64,000 nt of DNA from an uncultured Comamonas sp. (GCA_947306475.1 CAMZGS010000001.1:403858-467857), one strand, 5' to 3'. Positions 35,646-45,222 are shown, numbered from the stretch's first letter. Program-made: numbers and translations. Notes: generated by a model from the letters alone, not told the origin.

Positions 35646-36668
35646 GTGAAGCACATTATAAAGGGCAAGTCCGCCCCCCACGATATTTCCACCCCCACGG
35701 CCGCGGCAGTGCGCTGGTTGCAGGTGAGTGATGAGGATGCTGGCCAGCGTCTGGACAATTTTTTGATGCGCCACCTCAAAGGCGTGCCCAAAACCCACGT
35801 GTATCGCATCATCCGCAGCGGTGAGGTGCGCATCAACAAGGGGCGCTGCTCTGCCGACACGCGCGTGCAGTCGGGCGACAGCGTGCGCGTGCCGCCGGTG
35901 CGCATGGCAGAAAAGCCGGCCAACGCGCCCGCCGCCCCCGGACGGGAGTTTCCCATCCTGTTTGAGGACGAGCACTTCCTGGCCATCGACAAGCCCGCCG
36001 GTGTGGCGGTGCATGGTGGCAGTGGCGTGAGTTTTGGCGTCATCGAGCAGTTGCGCCGCGCGCGCCCGCAGGCCAAGTTTTTGGAGCTGGTGCATCGGCT
36101 TGACCGCGAGACCTCGGGCATTCTGCTGGTGGCCAAGAAGCGCAGCGCCTTGAAAGCCTTGCAGGACCAGTTTCGCGAGCGCTCCACCGGCAAGACCTAT
36201 CTGGCGCTGGTGCAGGGCAGGTGGCCGGAGCAGAAAAAAGTCATCGACGTGCCGCTGCACAAATACCTGCTGCCCGACGGCGAGCGGCGCGTGCGCACCA
36301 CCACCGCAGACGATCCGGACGCCATGCGGGCCCTGACCCTGGTGCGCGTGCGCACGCAGTTGCCGCCGCGTCCCTTGCAGAGGCTGCCCGCCATGAGCCT
36401 GCTGGAGGTGACGATCAAGACCGGGCGCACGCACCAGATCCGGGTGCACCTGGCCAGTCAGGGGCATGGCATCGTGGGCGACGACAAGTATGGTGATTTC
36501 GAGTTGAATAAGCGCCTGCCCAGGCAGGGTTTGAAGCGCATGTTCCTGCACGCCTGGCGCTTGCAGTTGCAACATCCGGCCACAGGTGAAGCCTTGACCT
36601 TGCTGGCCGAGCTGCCCGCCGAGCTGGCCGATTTTGTAACCACAAGAGACAAAGAGAGTGCATCGTGA
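35646..36668 (+). CDS. rluC: 23S rRNA pseudouridine synthase RluC
   Basis: Converts uridines to pseudouridine in 23S rRNA (E. coli U955, U2504, U2580). The 340-residue product has an S4 RNA-binding domain (AGQRLDNFLMRHL and VYRIIRSGEVRINKGR), and the catalytic HRLDRETSG with Asp153. KTGRTHQIRVH and DDKYGD follow. The start is unclear: no ATG precedes the S4 domain. GTG 35646 gives VKHIIKG, resembling the MKHI-type start usual in this family; GTG 35595 would add 17 residues. The stop overlaps the next gene as GTGA. Confidence 0.93.
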   Translation: MKHIIKGKSAPHDISTPTAAAVRWLQVSDEDAGQRLDNFLMRHLKGVPKTHVYRIIRSGEVRINKGRCSADTRVQSGDSVRVPPVRMAEKPANAPAAPGREFPILFEDEHFLAIDKPAGVAVHGGSGVSFGVIEQLRRARPQAKFLELVHRLDRETSGILLVAKKRSALKALQDQFRERSTGKTYLALVQGRWPEQKKVIDVPLHKYLLPDGERRVRTTTADDPDAMRALTLVRVRTQLPPRPLQRLPAMSLLEVTIKTGRTHQIRVHLASQGHGIVGDDKYGDFELNKRLPRQGLKRMFLHAWRLQLQHPATGEALTLLAELPAELADFVTTRDKESAS

Positions 36669-37330
36669 CTGCCAGGAAACGTCGTTTTGATCTGATTGCC
36701 TTCGATTGGGATGGCACGCTGTTTGACTCCACCGCCGTGATCACGCGCAGCATCCAGCAGGCGGTGCAGGATGTGGGCGGCACGCGCCCGACGGATGCGC
36801 AGGCGGCCTACGTGATCGGCATGGCCCTGGGGCCGGCGCTGGCCCATGCCGCCCCCGATGTGCCGCGCGAGAAGCACACCGAGCTGGCCAACCGCTACCG
36901 CTACCACTACCTGCGGTTGCAGGAGCAGGTCACGCTGTTCGACGGGGTGCGCCCCTTGCTGGATCAGTTGCGCGAGCGCGGGCACCTGCTGGCTGTGGCC
37001 ACGGGCAAGAGCCGCCGGGGGCTGGATCAGGTGCTGGAGCAGGCCGGGCTGCGCAGCACCTTCGATGCCACCCGCACCGCTGAGGAAACCGCCGGCAAGC
37101 CCAACCCGCTGATGCTGCACGAGCTGATGGCCGAGCTGGACGTGCCGCCCGAGCGTGTGCTGATGATTGGCGACACCACGCACGATCTGCTCATGGCGCG
37201 CAACGCCGACTGCTCCAGCGTGGGTGTGGCCTATGGCGCGCACGATGCGCTATCGTTTGCCAGCTGCCAGCCCCTGTTCACGGCGCACGATGTGCCGCAG
37301 CTGCAACAGTGGCTGTTGCAGCACGCCTGA
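36665..37330 (+). CDS. HAD-superfamily hydrolase, phosphoglycolate-phosphatase-like
   Basis: A 221-residue HAD subfamily IA phosphatase. Motif I FDWDGTLFD has the nucleophile Asp14 and general-acid Asp16. The helical cap domain follows. Motif II is VATGKS, motif III GKPNP (Lys), and motif IV IGDTTHDLLMA. It starts with GTG overlapping the rluC stop, so it is translationally coupled to rluC. The substrate is not determinable. A 10-bp hairpin (37300-37322) overlaps its stop region. Confidence 0.92.
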   Translation: MTARKRRFDLIAFDWDGTLFDSTAVITRSIQQAVQDVGGTRPTDAQAAYVIGMALGPALAHAAPDVPREKHTELANRYRYHYLRLQEQVTLFDGVRPLLDQLRERGHLLAVATGKSRRGLDQVLEQAGLRSTFDATRTAEETAGKPNPLMLHELMAELDVPPERVLMIGDTTHDLLMARNADCSSVGVAYGAHDALSFASCQPLFTAHDVPQLQQWLLQHA

Positions 37331-37409
37331 CCCCATCGGGTTCCGTCACGTTGGGGACAACGGCGCTGGCATACTCAGGCGCTTGTGTTTTCGTGGGAAA
37401 TTTGCATCC

Positions 37410-38420
37410 ATGACGTCATTTGATCCTTCGGGCGAACGCGGCGCCGGCTTGCCAGGCCAGGACTTGTGGGGCCAAAAGCCAAATGCCGCACAGGCGCCCA
37501 ACTGGGAGCGCGAACTGCTGGAGCGTCTGGCCTTCGCCAGTCTGAACGAGCAGAAGGCCGCGCGCCGCTGGCGCATCTTCTGGCGTCTGGTGTGGCTCAG
37601 TCTGGTGCTGGCAGCGCTGTGGCTGGCGGGCCGCGAGGGTGCCACCCCGACAGCCTCCAGCGCGCACACGGCAGTGGTGGAGATCAAGGGCGAGATTGCC
37701 CCGGATGCCAGCGCCAGCGCCGAGGCCATCAACGCCGCCATGCGCAGCGCGCTGGAAGACCCCGGCTCGCGCGCCCTGGTGCTGCTGATCAACTCACCCG
37801 GCGGCAGCCCGGTGCAGGCGGGCATGATCAACGACGAAATCGTGCGCCTGAAGGAACTGCACCAGAAGCCGGTGTATGCCGTGGTGGAGGAGACCTGCGC
37901 TTCGGCGGCGTACTACATCGCCTCGGCCGCTGATGAGATTTACGTGGACAAGGCCAGCATCGTCGGCAGCATCGGTGTGCTCATGGACGGCTTTGGCTTT
38001 ACCGGCACCATGGAAAAGCTGGGTGTGGAGCGGCGCCTGCTCACGGCCGGGGAGAACAAGGGCCTGCTGGACCCCTTCAGCCCCATGAGCGAGGCGCAGC
38101 GCGCGCATGCGCAGCGCATGCTGGACAACATCCACCAGCAGTTCATCGACGTGGTCAAGCGCGGGCGGGGCACGCGTCTGCACGAAACCCAGGACACCTT
38201 CAGCGGCCTGTTCTGGACCGGCGAGCAGGCCATCCAGCTTGGCCTGGCCGACAAGCTGGGGTCGCTGGATATGGTGGCGCGCGACATCGTGCAGGCCGAG
38301 GACATCATCGACTACACCCGCCGTGAGAACATGGCCGAGCGTCTGGCCAAGCGCTTTGGCGCTGCCTTTGCCGAGGGTGCGCTGCGTGCCGGCCTGTCGC
38401 CGAACTGGAACATCAAATAG
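37410..38420 (+). CDS. sppA: S49-family signal-peptide-peptidase-like protease
   Basis: A 336-residue inner-membrane serine protease of the short SppA type. A cytosolic N-terminus precedes one transmembrane segment (about 56-74), then the periplasmic protease domain. INSPGGSPVQAGMI, the catalytic Ser165 in ETCASAAYYIAS, and Lys216 in GENKG (about 51 residues later) match the Ser/Lys dyad spacing of short SppA. VDKASIVGSIGVL lies between them. SppA degrades released signal peptides, complementing lspA elsewhere in the window. The start MTSFDPSGERG is the first ATG after the HAD gene. It converges on the minus-strand methyltransferase with a repeat element between. Confidence 0.93.
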   Translation: MTSFDPSGERGAGLPGQDLWGQKPNAAQAPNWERELLERLAFASLNEQKAARRWRIFWRLVWLSLVLAALWLAGREGATPTASSAHTAVVEIKGEIAPDASASAEAINAAMRSALEDPGSRALVLLINSPGGSPVQAGMINDEIVRLKELHQKPVYAVVEETCASAAYYIASAADEIYVDKASIVGSIGVLMDGFGFTGTMEKLGVERRLLTAGENKGLLDPFSPMSEAQRAHAQRMLDNIHQQFIDVVKRGRGTRLHETQDTFSGLFWTGEQAIQLGLADKLGSLDMVARDIVQAEDIIDYTRRENMAERLAKRFGAAFAEGALRAGLSPNWNIK

Positions 38421-38471
38421 ACAAAACAGACAGGATGGAGATTTCCCAGGTGGGCATCGCCAGGGAAAGGC

Positions 38472-38575
38472 TGTAGCTATAAAAAACTAAGCTGCTGGCG
38501 CTTGCTGACAGGGAATTTCAGGCAGAAATAACCTTGAAATCCTTGTCCAGCAAGCGCTAGCAGCTTCTTTTTTTG
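38472..38575. repeat. Dispersed palindromic intergenic repeat, copy 6 (acts between convergent genes)
   Basis: Near-perfect arms AAGCTGCTGGCGCTTGCTG (38489-38507) and CAGCAAGCGCTAGCAGCTT (38548-38566), followed by T7. It lies between the convergent sppA and methyltransferase genes, so it could end transcripts from both sides. Confidence 0.8.
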
Positions 38576-38580
38576 GGGGT

Positions 38581-39381
38581 TTACAGGCCGAAGGCAAAGA
38601 CGGTGGGGGTGTGCTTGTCGGGTGCCCATTCGGTGCGTCGCCAGGCCTGCACGCTGCGCGAGGCGACATGCGCCTGGGGCAGGGTCAGGCCGCTGGCCAC
38701 CGCCAGGCGCGCCTGCGGGGGCAGGGCGTGCAGCAGCGCCTGCCACAGCGCGGGGTTGCGGTAAGGCGTCTCGATCAGCACCTGGGCCTGGCCGCTGCTC
38801 TGGCACAGGGCAAACAAGGCGCGGATGCGCTGCGTGCGTGCCGCTGCATCCTGGGGCACATAGCCCTGGAAGGCAAAGCTTTGCCCGTTGAGGCCACTGG
38901 CTGCCAGCGCCAGCAGCAGCGACACCGGCCCCACCAGAGGTACCACCTGCACGCCCAGATCGTGTGCGGCGCGCACCACCGAGCTGCCCGGATCGGCCAC
39001 GGCGGGCATGCCCGCTTCGCTGACCAGTCCCATGTCGTGCCCGGCCAGCAGCGGCGCCAGCAGGCTGCGCGCGTCCCAGTTGGGGATGTTGCCCTGGGTG
39101 TGGTCGCCCTTTTTATGCACATGGCGCGGCAGTTCGCTGATGTGTTGCTCCTGCAACGGCGCAGCCAGGGGGAAACAGGCGTCGATGCGTTTGAGGTAGG
39201 CGCGGCAGGTCTTGGCGTTCTCGCTGATCCAGTGCGTCAGCCGCGCTGCTTGTTGCAGCGTGGCCTGAGGCAGCACGTCGGTCAGGGGAGCCTGCTGCTC
39301 GCAGCCAAAGTCCAGCGGCGCCGGCACCAGAAACAGGCGTCCCGGCGCGGCTGCCTGCCCGCCAGGGGCGGCGGTGCTCAC
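38581..39381 (-). CDS. SAM-dependent methyltransferase, RsmI/tetrapyrrole-methylase type
   Basis: A 266-residue protein of the tetrapyrrole-methylase fold, close to RsmI. The conserved elements are NIPNWDARSLLAPLLAGHDMGLVSEAGMPAVADPGSSVV (key AGMPAVADPG) and VPLVGPVSLLLALAASGLNGQSFAFQGYVP. It lacks the N-terminal TPIGNL block of RsmI and instead starts GRLFLVPAPLDFG, so it is a paralogous subfamily rather than RsmI itself. GTG 39381 overlaps the maf stop as GTGA, giving translational coupling to maf. Target RNA or metabolite is unknown. Confidence 0.87.
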   Translation of the reverse strand: MSTAAPGGQAAAPGRLFLVPAPLDFGCEQQAPLTDVLPQATLQQAARLTHWISENAKTCRAYLKRIDACFPLAAPLQEQHISELPRHVHKKGDHTQGNIPNWDARSLLAPLLAGHDMGLVSEAGMPAVADPGSSVVRAAHDLGVQVVPLVGPVSLLLALAASGLNGQSFAFQGYVPQDAAARTQRIRALFALCQSSGQAQVLIETPYRNPALWQALLHALPPQARLAVASGLTLPQAHVASRSVQAWRRTEWAPDKHTPTVFAFGL

Positions 39382-39983
39382 GGCAGTTCCACCCCAGCGG
39401 CGCGCAGCAGGCGGGCGGTGGCAATCAGCGGCAGGCCGATCAGTGCGGTGGGGTCATCGCTGAGGATGGCGTCCAGCAAGGTGATGCCCAGGCTTTCGCT
39501 CTTGGCGCTGCCGGCGCAGTCGTAGGGCTGGTCGGCTTGCAGGTAGCGTTCGATTTCGGCGTCGCTCAGGCTGCGAAACTGCACCTGCACGCGGCTCAGG
39601 GCGTTCTGCTCAAAACCGCTTTGCTGGCAGACCACGGACACGGCAGTGTGAAACAGCACCGTCTGGCCGCGCATGGCCTGCAGTTGAGCCACGGCCTTCT
39701 CGTGCGTGCCGGGCTTGCCCAGGGCGCGGCCATGCAGGTCGCACACCTGGTCGGAGCCAATGACGATGGCATGCGGATACACCGCCGCCACGGCACGGGC
39801 CTTGGCCAGGGCCAGGCGCTGTGCCAGGGCAGCGGGCGTTTCGTCGGGCAGGGGGGTTTCGTCGATCAGCGGCGTGGCTGCGGTAAAGGGCAGACGCAGG
39901 CGCTGCAACAGTTCGCGGCGGTAGCGGGAGGTGGAGCCCAGAATGATGGGGCGCACGGGAGGGGGGGGAGTCAGGTCAAGCAT
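39378..39983 (-). CDS. maf: Maf-family nucleotide pyrophosphatase (YceF type)
   Basis: A 201-residue Maf/HAM1-like nucleoside triphosphate pyrophosphatase. The substrate-binding STSRYRRELL and catalytic IGSDQVCDLHGRALGKP are clear. Family members hydrolyse modified or non-canonical nucleotides, such as m7GTP in the YceF branch; the GSDQV form suggests that branch. The frame extends to 40013 but MLDLTPPPPVRP at 39983 is the likely start. It is divergent from yceD, as in many proteobacteria, and the stop overlaps the downstream methyltransferase. Confidence 0.92.
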   Translation of the reverse strand: MLDLTPPPPVRPIILGSTSRYRRELLQRLRLPFTAATPLIDETPLPDETPAALAQRLALAKARAVAAVYPHAIVIGSDQVCDLHGRALGKPGTHEKAVAQLQAMRGQTVLFHTAVSVVCQQSGFEQNALSRVQVQFRSLSDAEIERYLQADQPYDCAGSAKSESLGITLLDAILSDDPTALIGLPLIATARLLRAAGVELP

Positions 39984-39997
39984 GGTGGCGATTCTCT

Positions 39998-40003
39998 TAC
40001 ACT
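39998..40003 (+). promoter_or_regulatory. Candidate -10 element of yceD (TACACT, leaderless spacing)
   Basis: TACACT then GCTGCCCC (8 nt) then ATG at 40012. No Shine-Dalgarno. Confidence 0.45.
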
Positions 40004-40011
40004 GCTGCCCC

Positions 40012-40587
40012 ATGTCTAAGGAATACGACGTGAATCATTTGGATATTGCTGCCTTTACCAAGGCCGGGCAGCAATTGCAGGGCCAGACCGCGCTGAGTGC
40101 CTTTACCCGCCTGTTGCCGGAGCTGCCTGCCGGCAGCGATGCGGCTGCCATCACCGTGACGTGGCAGGCCACGGGCGAGTTCGTGCCCGAGACGGGAGGC
40201 GCCGGGCAGAACTGGCTGTACCTGCAACTGCACACGCAGCTGCCGCTGACCTGTCAGCGCTGCCTGCAACCTGTGGCCGTGGACATGGATGTGCAGCGCG
40301 ACTTTCGTTTCGTCCGGGACGAAGCCACCGCCGAGGCGCAGGACGACGAGTGCGAAGAGGATCTGCTGGTGATGAGCCGCAGCTTCGATCTGCACACCCT
40401 GATGGAGGACGAGCTGCTCATGGCCCTGCCTCTGGTTCCACGCCACGAGCATTGCCCGCAGCCGCTGGACTTCGATGGGACCGAGGCTGCGCCGGCACAG
40501 AGCGGTGCAGAAGCTGTGCAAAAGCCCAATCCGTTTGCCGTCCTGGCCGAACTGCGCGCCAAGGCGGAACCTTCAGGGAAGGAGTAG
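40012..40587 (+). CDS. yceD: YceD/DUF177 family protein (23S rRNA accumulation protein)
   Basis: A 191-residue YceD (DUF177) protein. The conserved QLPLTCQRCLQPV has a Cys-x2-Cys that may bind metal, and DECEEDLLVMSRSFDLHTLMEDELLMALPLVPRHE is also diagnostic (key EDELLMALPLVP). In E. coli YceD affects 23S rRNA levels and is co-transcribed with rpmF. Here it lies directly before rpmF. The start MSKEYDVNHLDIAAF is chosen over the longer frame to 39931. An acidic Glu/Asp-rich patch (about 118-124) precedes the conserved segment. Confidence 0.93.
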   Translation: MSKEYDVNHLDIAAFTKAGQQLQGQTALSAFTRLLPELPAGSDAAAITVTWQATGEFVPETGGAGQNWLYLQLHTQLPLTCQRCLQPVAVDMDVQRDFRFVRDEATAEAQDDECEEDLLVMSRSFDLHTLMEDELLMALPLVPRHEHCPQPLDFDGTEAAPAQSGAEAVQKPNPFAVLAELRAKAEPSGKE

Positions 40588-40640
40588 GCGCAACGCCGAG
40601 GGGGTGCACACCGGGCCGTGGATGAATCTGTGGATTGCGC

Positions 40641-40646
40641 TATAAT
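40641..40646 (+). promoter_or_regulatory. Candidate -10 element (TATAAT) upstream of rpmF
   Basis: Perfect TATAAT consensus 83 nt before the rpmF ATG, after the yceD stop. No good -35 at normal spacing. Gives rpmF an internal promoter apart from yceD. Confidence 0.45.
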
Positions 40647-40728
40647 CGGCGGCTTCGCGCGAAATCCCTCGTGTCTTAATGGGCTGCTCGCGTATTTCAC
40701 CAACCCCTTTCAAGACTCAGGAGCCACC

Positions 40729-40911
40729 ATGGCTGTTCAGCAAAACAAAAAATCTCCCTCCAAGCGCGGCATGCATCGTTCGCACAACGCGTTGACCACC
40801 CCTGGCATGGCCGTGGAACCCACCACCGGTGAAGTGCATCTGCGTCACCACATCAGCCCCAACGGCGTGTACCGTGGCCGCCAGGTGCTGAAGAACAAGG
40901 CCGAAGCCTGA
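40729..40911 (+). CDS. rpmF: 50S ribosomal protein L32
   Basis: A 60-residue basic protein with the L32 N-terminus [22 protein letters not shown] and a central [17 protein letters not shown]. This branch lacks the zinc-ligand cysteines found in some L32 proteins. AGGAG lies 5 nt before the ATG. A strong terminator follows, separating it from plsX although both lie in the same conserved cluster. Confidence 0.97.
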   Translation: MAVQQNKKSPSKRGMHRSHNALTTPGMAVEPTTGEVHLRHHISPNGVYRGRQVLKNKAEA

Positions 40912-40935
40912 TTCAGCGTTGGCTGCCCAAAAAAG

Positions 40936-40972
40936 GCCCGCAGCTACACGTAGCGCGGGCTTTTTGTTTTTT
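40936..40972 (+). terminator. Intrinsic terminator of rpmF
   Basis: GCCCGC and GCTAC arms (40936-40947) pair with GTAGC and GCGGGC (40950-40960) around a two-base loop with one bulge, followed by TTTTTGTTTTTT. Strong stem of 11 pairs. Confidence 0.9.
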
Positions 40973-41028
40973 CCGGGTAGGGCGCCGCACAATCTGGATA
41001 GTTAGGTAAGAAGAAGGCTCAAGTCCAC

Positions 41029-42081
41029 ATGATTACGTTGGCAGTCGATTGCATGGGGGGGGATCACGGCCCCAGTGTCACCCTGGCGGCATGTCGCAAG
41101 TTTCTGGCTACCCACCCTGATGCGCGCCTGCTTCTGGTCGGCAGGCCCGAGGCGCTTGAGGCATGGCAGCCGCACGAGCGCGCCAGCATCGTCGCCGCCA
41201 GTGAAGTGGTTGGCATGGACGATCCGGTCGAGGTGGCGCTGCGCAAGAAAAAGAATTCCTCCATGCGGGTGGCCATTCAGCAGGTCAAGGACGGCCAGGC
41301 ACAAGTGGCCGTATCTGCTGGCAACACCGGCGCTTTGATGGCGATTGCACGCTATCTGCTCAAAACGCTGGAGGGTATCGACCGCCCGGCCATTGCCACC
41401 CAGATTCCACACCAGAAGGGTGGTGCCACCACGGTGCTGGACCTGGGTGCCAATGTCGATTGCCAGCCCGAACACCTGCTGCAGTTTGCCGTGATGGGTG
41501 CGGCCCTGGTCAGCGCCTTGCAGCCTGAGGTGGGTGAGCCCAGCGTGGGGTTGCTCAACATCGGCGAAGAGGCCATCAAGGGCAACGAAATCATCAAGCG
41601 CACGGGCGAGCTGCTGCGCTCGGCCAGCCAGGCGGGTACCCTGAACTTTGCCGGCAATGTGGAAGGTAACGACATTTACAAGGGTGTTGTCGATATCGTG
41701 GTTTGCGACGGTTTTGTCGGTAACGTGGCGCTCAAGGCCAGTGAGGGCGTGGCCGCGATGATCGTTGGCGGCCTCAAGAGTGAATTCAAGCGCAATATCT
41801 TCACCAAATTTGCGGCTATCGTGGCTTATCCGGTGCTAAAAGCGCTGATGTTGCGCATGGATCACCGTCGCTACAACGGTGCAGCGCTGCTGGGTCTGCG
41901 CGGTCTGGTGTTCAAAAGTCACGGTTCGGCGGACGTTGTGGGCTATGAGCACGCCCTCAATCGTGCGTATGATGCGGCCCGCAATCAGCTGCTGGACAAG
42001 GTGCAGGGTCGCGTTGTTGCGGCCGCTCCTTTGTTGGCGGCCGCCACCACTTCGGCAGCGTCTGCGGGTGCTGCCGCCTAA
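41029..42081 (+). CDS. plsX: Phosphate acyltransferase PlsX
   Basis: Makes acyl-phosphate from acyl-ACP for phospholipid synthesis (peripheral inner membrane). The 350-residue length fits. Conserved motifs include [15 protein letters not shown] at the N-terminus, [15 protein letters not shown], and the [21 protein letters not shown] block. [10 protein letters not shown] follows. The C-terminus is an Ala-rich extension. It follows the rpmF terminator, so it needs its own promoter, with AAGAAGG as Shine-Dalgarno. fabH begins 8 nt after its stop. Confidence 0.96.
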   Translation: MITLAVDCMGGDHGPSVTLAACRKFLATHPDARLLLVGRPEALEAWQPHERASIVAASEVVGMDDPVEVALRKKKNSSMRVAIQQVKDGQAQVAVSAGNTGALMAIARYLLKTLEGIDRPAIATQIPHQKGGATTVLDLGANVDCQPEHLLQFAVMGAALVSALQPEVGEPSVGLLNIGEEAIKGNEIIKRTGELLRSASQAGTLNFAGNVEGNDIYKGVVDIVVCDGFVGNVALKASEGVAAMIVGGLKSEFKRNIFTKFAAIVAYPVLKALMLRMDHRRYNGAALLGLRGLVFKSHGSADVVGYEHALNRAYDAARNQLLDKVQGRVVAAAPLLAAATTSAASAGAAA

Positions 42082-42089
42082 AGTTAGTT

Positions 42090-43079
42090 ATGACCTTGCA
42101 TCCACGCTACGCACGCATTACGGGCACGGGCAGTTATTTGCCGCCGCGCCACGTTACCAACCACGCCTTGGCCGCAGAGCTGGCTGAGCGCGGCATTGAA
42201 ACCTCGCACGAATGGATTGTGGAGCGCACGGGCATCCATGCGCGCCACTTTGCCGACCCTGGCGTCAATAGCAGCGATCTGGGTTTGCAGGCCTGCCAGC
42301 AGGCCCTGCAGGCGGCCGGGCTGCAGGCGCAGGACATTGATCTGATCATCGTCGCCACCTCCACGCCGGACATGGTGTTCCCTTCAACCGCAGCCATCCT
42401 GCAGCACAAGCTGGGCATCACCAACGGTTGCCCGGTGTTTGACGTGCAGGCGGTGTGCAGCGGCTTTGTGTATGCGCTCACTGTGGCCGATGCCATGATC
42501 CGCGCCGGCACGGCACGTCGTGCCCTGGTGGTGGGCGCCGAGGTGTTCAGCCGGATTCTGAATTTCGAGGACCGCACCACCTGCGTGCTGTTCGGTGATG
42601 GCGCAGGTGCCGTGGTGCTGGAGGCTTCGGACGAGCCGGGCATCCTGGCCAGTGACCTGCACGCCGACGGCAGCCACGTCGGCATCCTGTGCGTGCCCGG
42701 TCATGTCTCTGGCGGGAAGGTGCTGGGCTCTCCCCTGCTGACCATGGACGGTCAGGCCGTGTTCAAGCTCGCCGTGGGCGTGCTGGAAAAGGCAGCACGT
42801 GCCACCTTGGACAAAGCGGGCCTGCAGGAGCAGGATATCGACTGGCTGGTGCCGCACCAGGCCAACATCCGCATCATGCAAAGCACGGCGCGCAAGCTCC
42901 GGTTGCCCATGGAGAAGGTGATCGTCACGGTGCAGGACCATGGCAACACCTCGGCCGCCTCCATTCCCCTGGCGCTGGACCACGGCGTGCGCAGTGGTCA
43001 GGTGCAGAAGGGGCAAACCGTCCTGCTGGAAGGCGTGGGCGGGGGCTTCACCTGGGGTGCAGTGCTTTTGAAAATGTAG
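42090..43079 (+). CDS. fabH: 3-oxoacyl-ACP synthase III FabH
   Basis: Condenses acetyl-CoA with malonyl-ACP to start fatty-acid synthesis. The 329-residue ketosynthase III has the catalytic Cys123 in AVCSGF, and His and Asn in [11 protein letters not shown] and DHGNTSAAS. The end [13 protein letters not shown] is diagnostic. It follows plsX by 8 nt. Its last codons run into a truncated repeat-family element (43077-43135) that fills the gap to fabD. Confidence 0.96.
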   Translation: MTLHPRYARITGTGSYLPPRHVTNHALAAELAERGIETSHEWIVERTGIHARHFADPGVNSSDLGLQACQQALQAAGLQAQDIDLIIVATSTPDMVFPSTAAILQHKLGITNGCPVFDVQAVCSGFVYALTVADAMIRAGTARRALVVGAEVFSRILNFEDRTTCVLFGDGAGAVVLEASDEPGILASDLHADGSHVGILCVPGHVSGGKVLGSPLLTMDGQAVFKLAVGVLEKAARATLDKAGLQEQDIDWLVPHQANIRIMQSTARKLRLPMEKVIVTVQDHGNTSAASIPLALDHGVRSGQVQKGQTVLLEGVGGGFTWGAVLLKM

Positions 43080-43132
43080 CTGCTGGCGCTTGATACATAA
43101 GGGCTTAAGCCGTTTTTATCCCTGAAAGAGCA
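43070..43132. repeat. Dispersed palindromic intergenic repeat, copy 7 (partial)
   Basis: TAGCTGCTGGCGCTTGATACATAAGGGCTT (from 43077) matches the left arm and middle of other copies; the middle CCCTGAAA also matches. The right arm is missing. It overlaps the fabH stop, so the element may have shaped the end of fabH. Confidence 0.6.
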
Positions 43133-43137
43133 TCGAG

Positions 43138-44088
43138 ATGAAGAAGTTTGCTTTTGTTTTTCCCGGTCAAGGTTCGCAGTCCGTGGGGATGCTGGACGCC
43201 TGGGGCGATCACCCCGCAGTGCGTCAGGCCGTGCAGGAGGCGTCCGATGCACTGGGCGAGGATTTGGGTGCTCTGATTGCGCAGGGGCCAAAGGAAGCCC
43301 TGGCCCTGACCACCAACACCCAGCCGGTGATGCTGCTGGCAGGCGTTGCCGCCTGGCGCGTCTGGCAGGCCGAAGGCGGGGCCATGCCCGATGTGGTGGC
43401 TGGTCACTCGCTGGGTGAATATGCCGCGCTGGTGGCTGCCGGTGTCTTGACCTTGGCGCAGGCCATTCCGCTGGTGCGCCTGCGCGCCGCTGCCATGCAG
43501 GAAGCCGTGCCGGTGGGCGCCGGTGCCATGTCCGCAGTGCTGGGGCTGGATGCCGATCGGGTCAAGGCCGTGTGTGCCGAGGTGACCGCGCAGCTGGGCG
43601 GCGGTGAGGTGGTGGAGGCCGTGAACTTCAACGATCCGGGGCAGACGGTGATTGCCGGCACCAAGGCTGCTGTGGAGGCCGCAGGCGCGGCCATGAAGGC
43701 CGCAGGCGCCAAGCGTGCCCTGCCTTTGCCGGTGTCTGCGCCCTTCCACTCCAGCCTGATGCAGCCGGCCGCTGAAAAGCTCAAGGCCGCACTGGCCGGG
43801 CTGACGCTGGCTGCCCCGCAGATTGCGGTGCTGAACAACATCGACGTGGCCACGCCCACCGATCCTGCCGCCATTGCCGATGCCCTGTACCGTCAGGCCT
43901 TTGGCCCGGTGCGCTGGGTGGAGTGCGTGCAGGCCATGAAGGCGCGTGGCATCACCCATGTGGTGGAGTGCGGCCCCGGCAAGGTACTGGCCGGTATGAC
44001 CAAGCGCATCGACACCGATCTGGTGGGGGCAGCCCTGTTTGATCCGACAACCCTTGCAGAAGTGAAGGAATTGCTCCATGACGAATGA
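43138..44088 (+). CDS. fabD: Malonyl-CoA:ACP transacylase FabD
   Basis: Transfers malonyl from CoA to ACP. The 316-residue product opens MKKFAFVFPGQGSQSVGM and carries the catalytic Ser91 in GHSLGEYAAL and His in SAPFHSSLM (about 201). The gene overlaps fabG by 11 nt. The Shine-Dalgarno is weak (GAGAT, GAGCATC), lying at the end of the repeat element. It forms part of the plsX-fabHDG-acpP-fabF block. Confidence 0.96.
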   Translation: MKKFAFVFPGQGSQSVGMLDAWGDHPAVRQAVQEASDALGEDLGALIAQGPKEALALTTNTQPVMLLAGVAAWRVWQAEGGAMPDVVAGHSLGEYAALVAAGVLTLAQAIPLVRLRAAAMQEAVPVGAGAMSAVLGLDADRVKAVCAEVTAQLGGGEVVEAVNFNDPGQTVIAGTKAAVEAAGAAMKAAGAKRALPLPVSAPFHSSLMQPAAEKLKAALAGLTLAAPQIAVLNNIDVATPTDPAAIADALYRQAFGPVRWVECVQAMKARGITHVVECGPGKVLAGMTKRIDTDLVGAALFDPTTLAEVKELLHDE

Positions 44089-44818
44089 AAACGCACGCCA
44101 AGTGGCCCTGGTGACCGGGGCGACTCGTGGCATCGGTGCAGCCATTGCCCTGGAACTGGCCCAGCGTGGCTACCTGGTGGTGGGGACAGCCACCACGCAG
44201 GAGGGTGCCGAGCGCATCAGCGCTGCCCTGAGCGCACATGGTGGCCGTGGCGTCAAGTTGGACGTGAACGACGCAGCCAGCGTGGATGCGCTGATCGACA
44301 GCATCGTCAAAACCGATGGTGGCCTGCATGTGCTGGTGAACAACGCCGGTATCACCAGGGATCAGATCGCCATGCGCCTGAAGGATGAGGATTGGGATGC
44401 CGTGCTGGATACCAATCTGAAGGCGGTATTCCGACTCAGTCGTGCGGCTATTCGTCCCATGATGAAGCAGCGCTTTGGCCGCATCATCAGCGTCACCAGC
44501 GTGGTGGGCAGCATGGGCAACCCGGGGCAGGCCAACTATGCGGCAGCCAAGGCGGGTGTGGCCGGCATGAGCCGTGCGCTGGCGCGTGAGCTGGGCAGCC
44601 GAAACATCACGGTAAACTGTGTGGCACCAGGCTTTATTGCTACGGATATGACAGCTGCGCTGCCCGATGAGCAGAAAAAGGCCCTGACCTCCCAGATTCC
44701 TCTGGGCCGACTGGGCGACCCCAGCGACATTGCCCATGCCGTGGCCTATCTGGCCTCGCCGCAGGCCGGTTATGTCACAGGTCAGGAATTGGCCGTCAAT
44801 GGCGGCATGTACATGTAA
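44078..44818 (+). CDS. fabG: 3-oxoacyl-ACP reductase FabG
   Basis: NADPH-dependent ketoreductase of the elongation cycle (246 residues). The SDR motifs TGATRGIG (14-21), NNAG and the catalytic triad Ser141, Tyr154, Lys158 in YAAAKAG are intact. The ending GYVTGQELAVNGGMYM is typical. It overlaps fabD by 11 nt, so translation is probably coupled. Contrast with the SDR at 50793, where Tyr and Lys are replaced. Confidence 0.97.
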   Translation: MTNENARQVALVTGATRGIGAAIALELAQRGYLVVGTATTQEGAERISAALSAHGGRGVKLDVNDAASVDALIDSIVKTDGGLHVLVNNAGITRDQIAMRLKDEDWDAVLDTNLKAVFRLSRAAIRPMMKQRFGRIISVTSVVGSMGNPGQANYAAAKAGVAGMSRALARELGSRNITVNCVAPGFIATDMTAALPDEQKKALTSQIPLGRLGDPSDIAHAVAYLASPQAGYVTGQELAVNGGMYM

Positions 44819-44893
44819 TTGCCGCTTTTTGCATGAAGTTATGCCGTTTCCTCGCGACGGCAAGCCGCTTGCAGGAACTCCTGTCGATGCGGC

Positions 44894-45172
<279 letters not shown>

Positions 45173-45222
45173 GCCTCTGGCTATTGCCTGCCACTACAGC
45201 GATAAGTAAAAAGGTTGAACGC

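Noticed and set aside
37300..37322. 10-bp hairpin GCTGCAACAG and CTGTTGCAGC at the end of the HAD gene
   Set aside because: Falls in codons for LQQWLLQH-like repeats and has no T run; probably coding coincidence.
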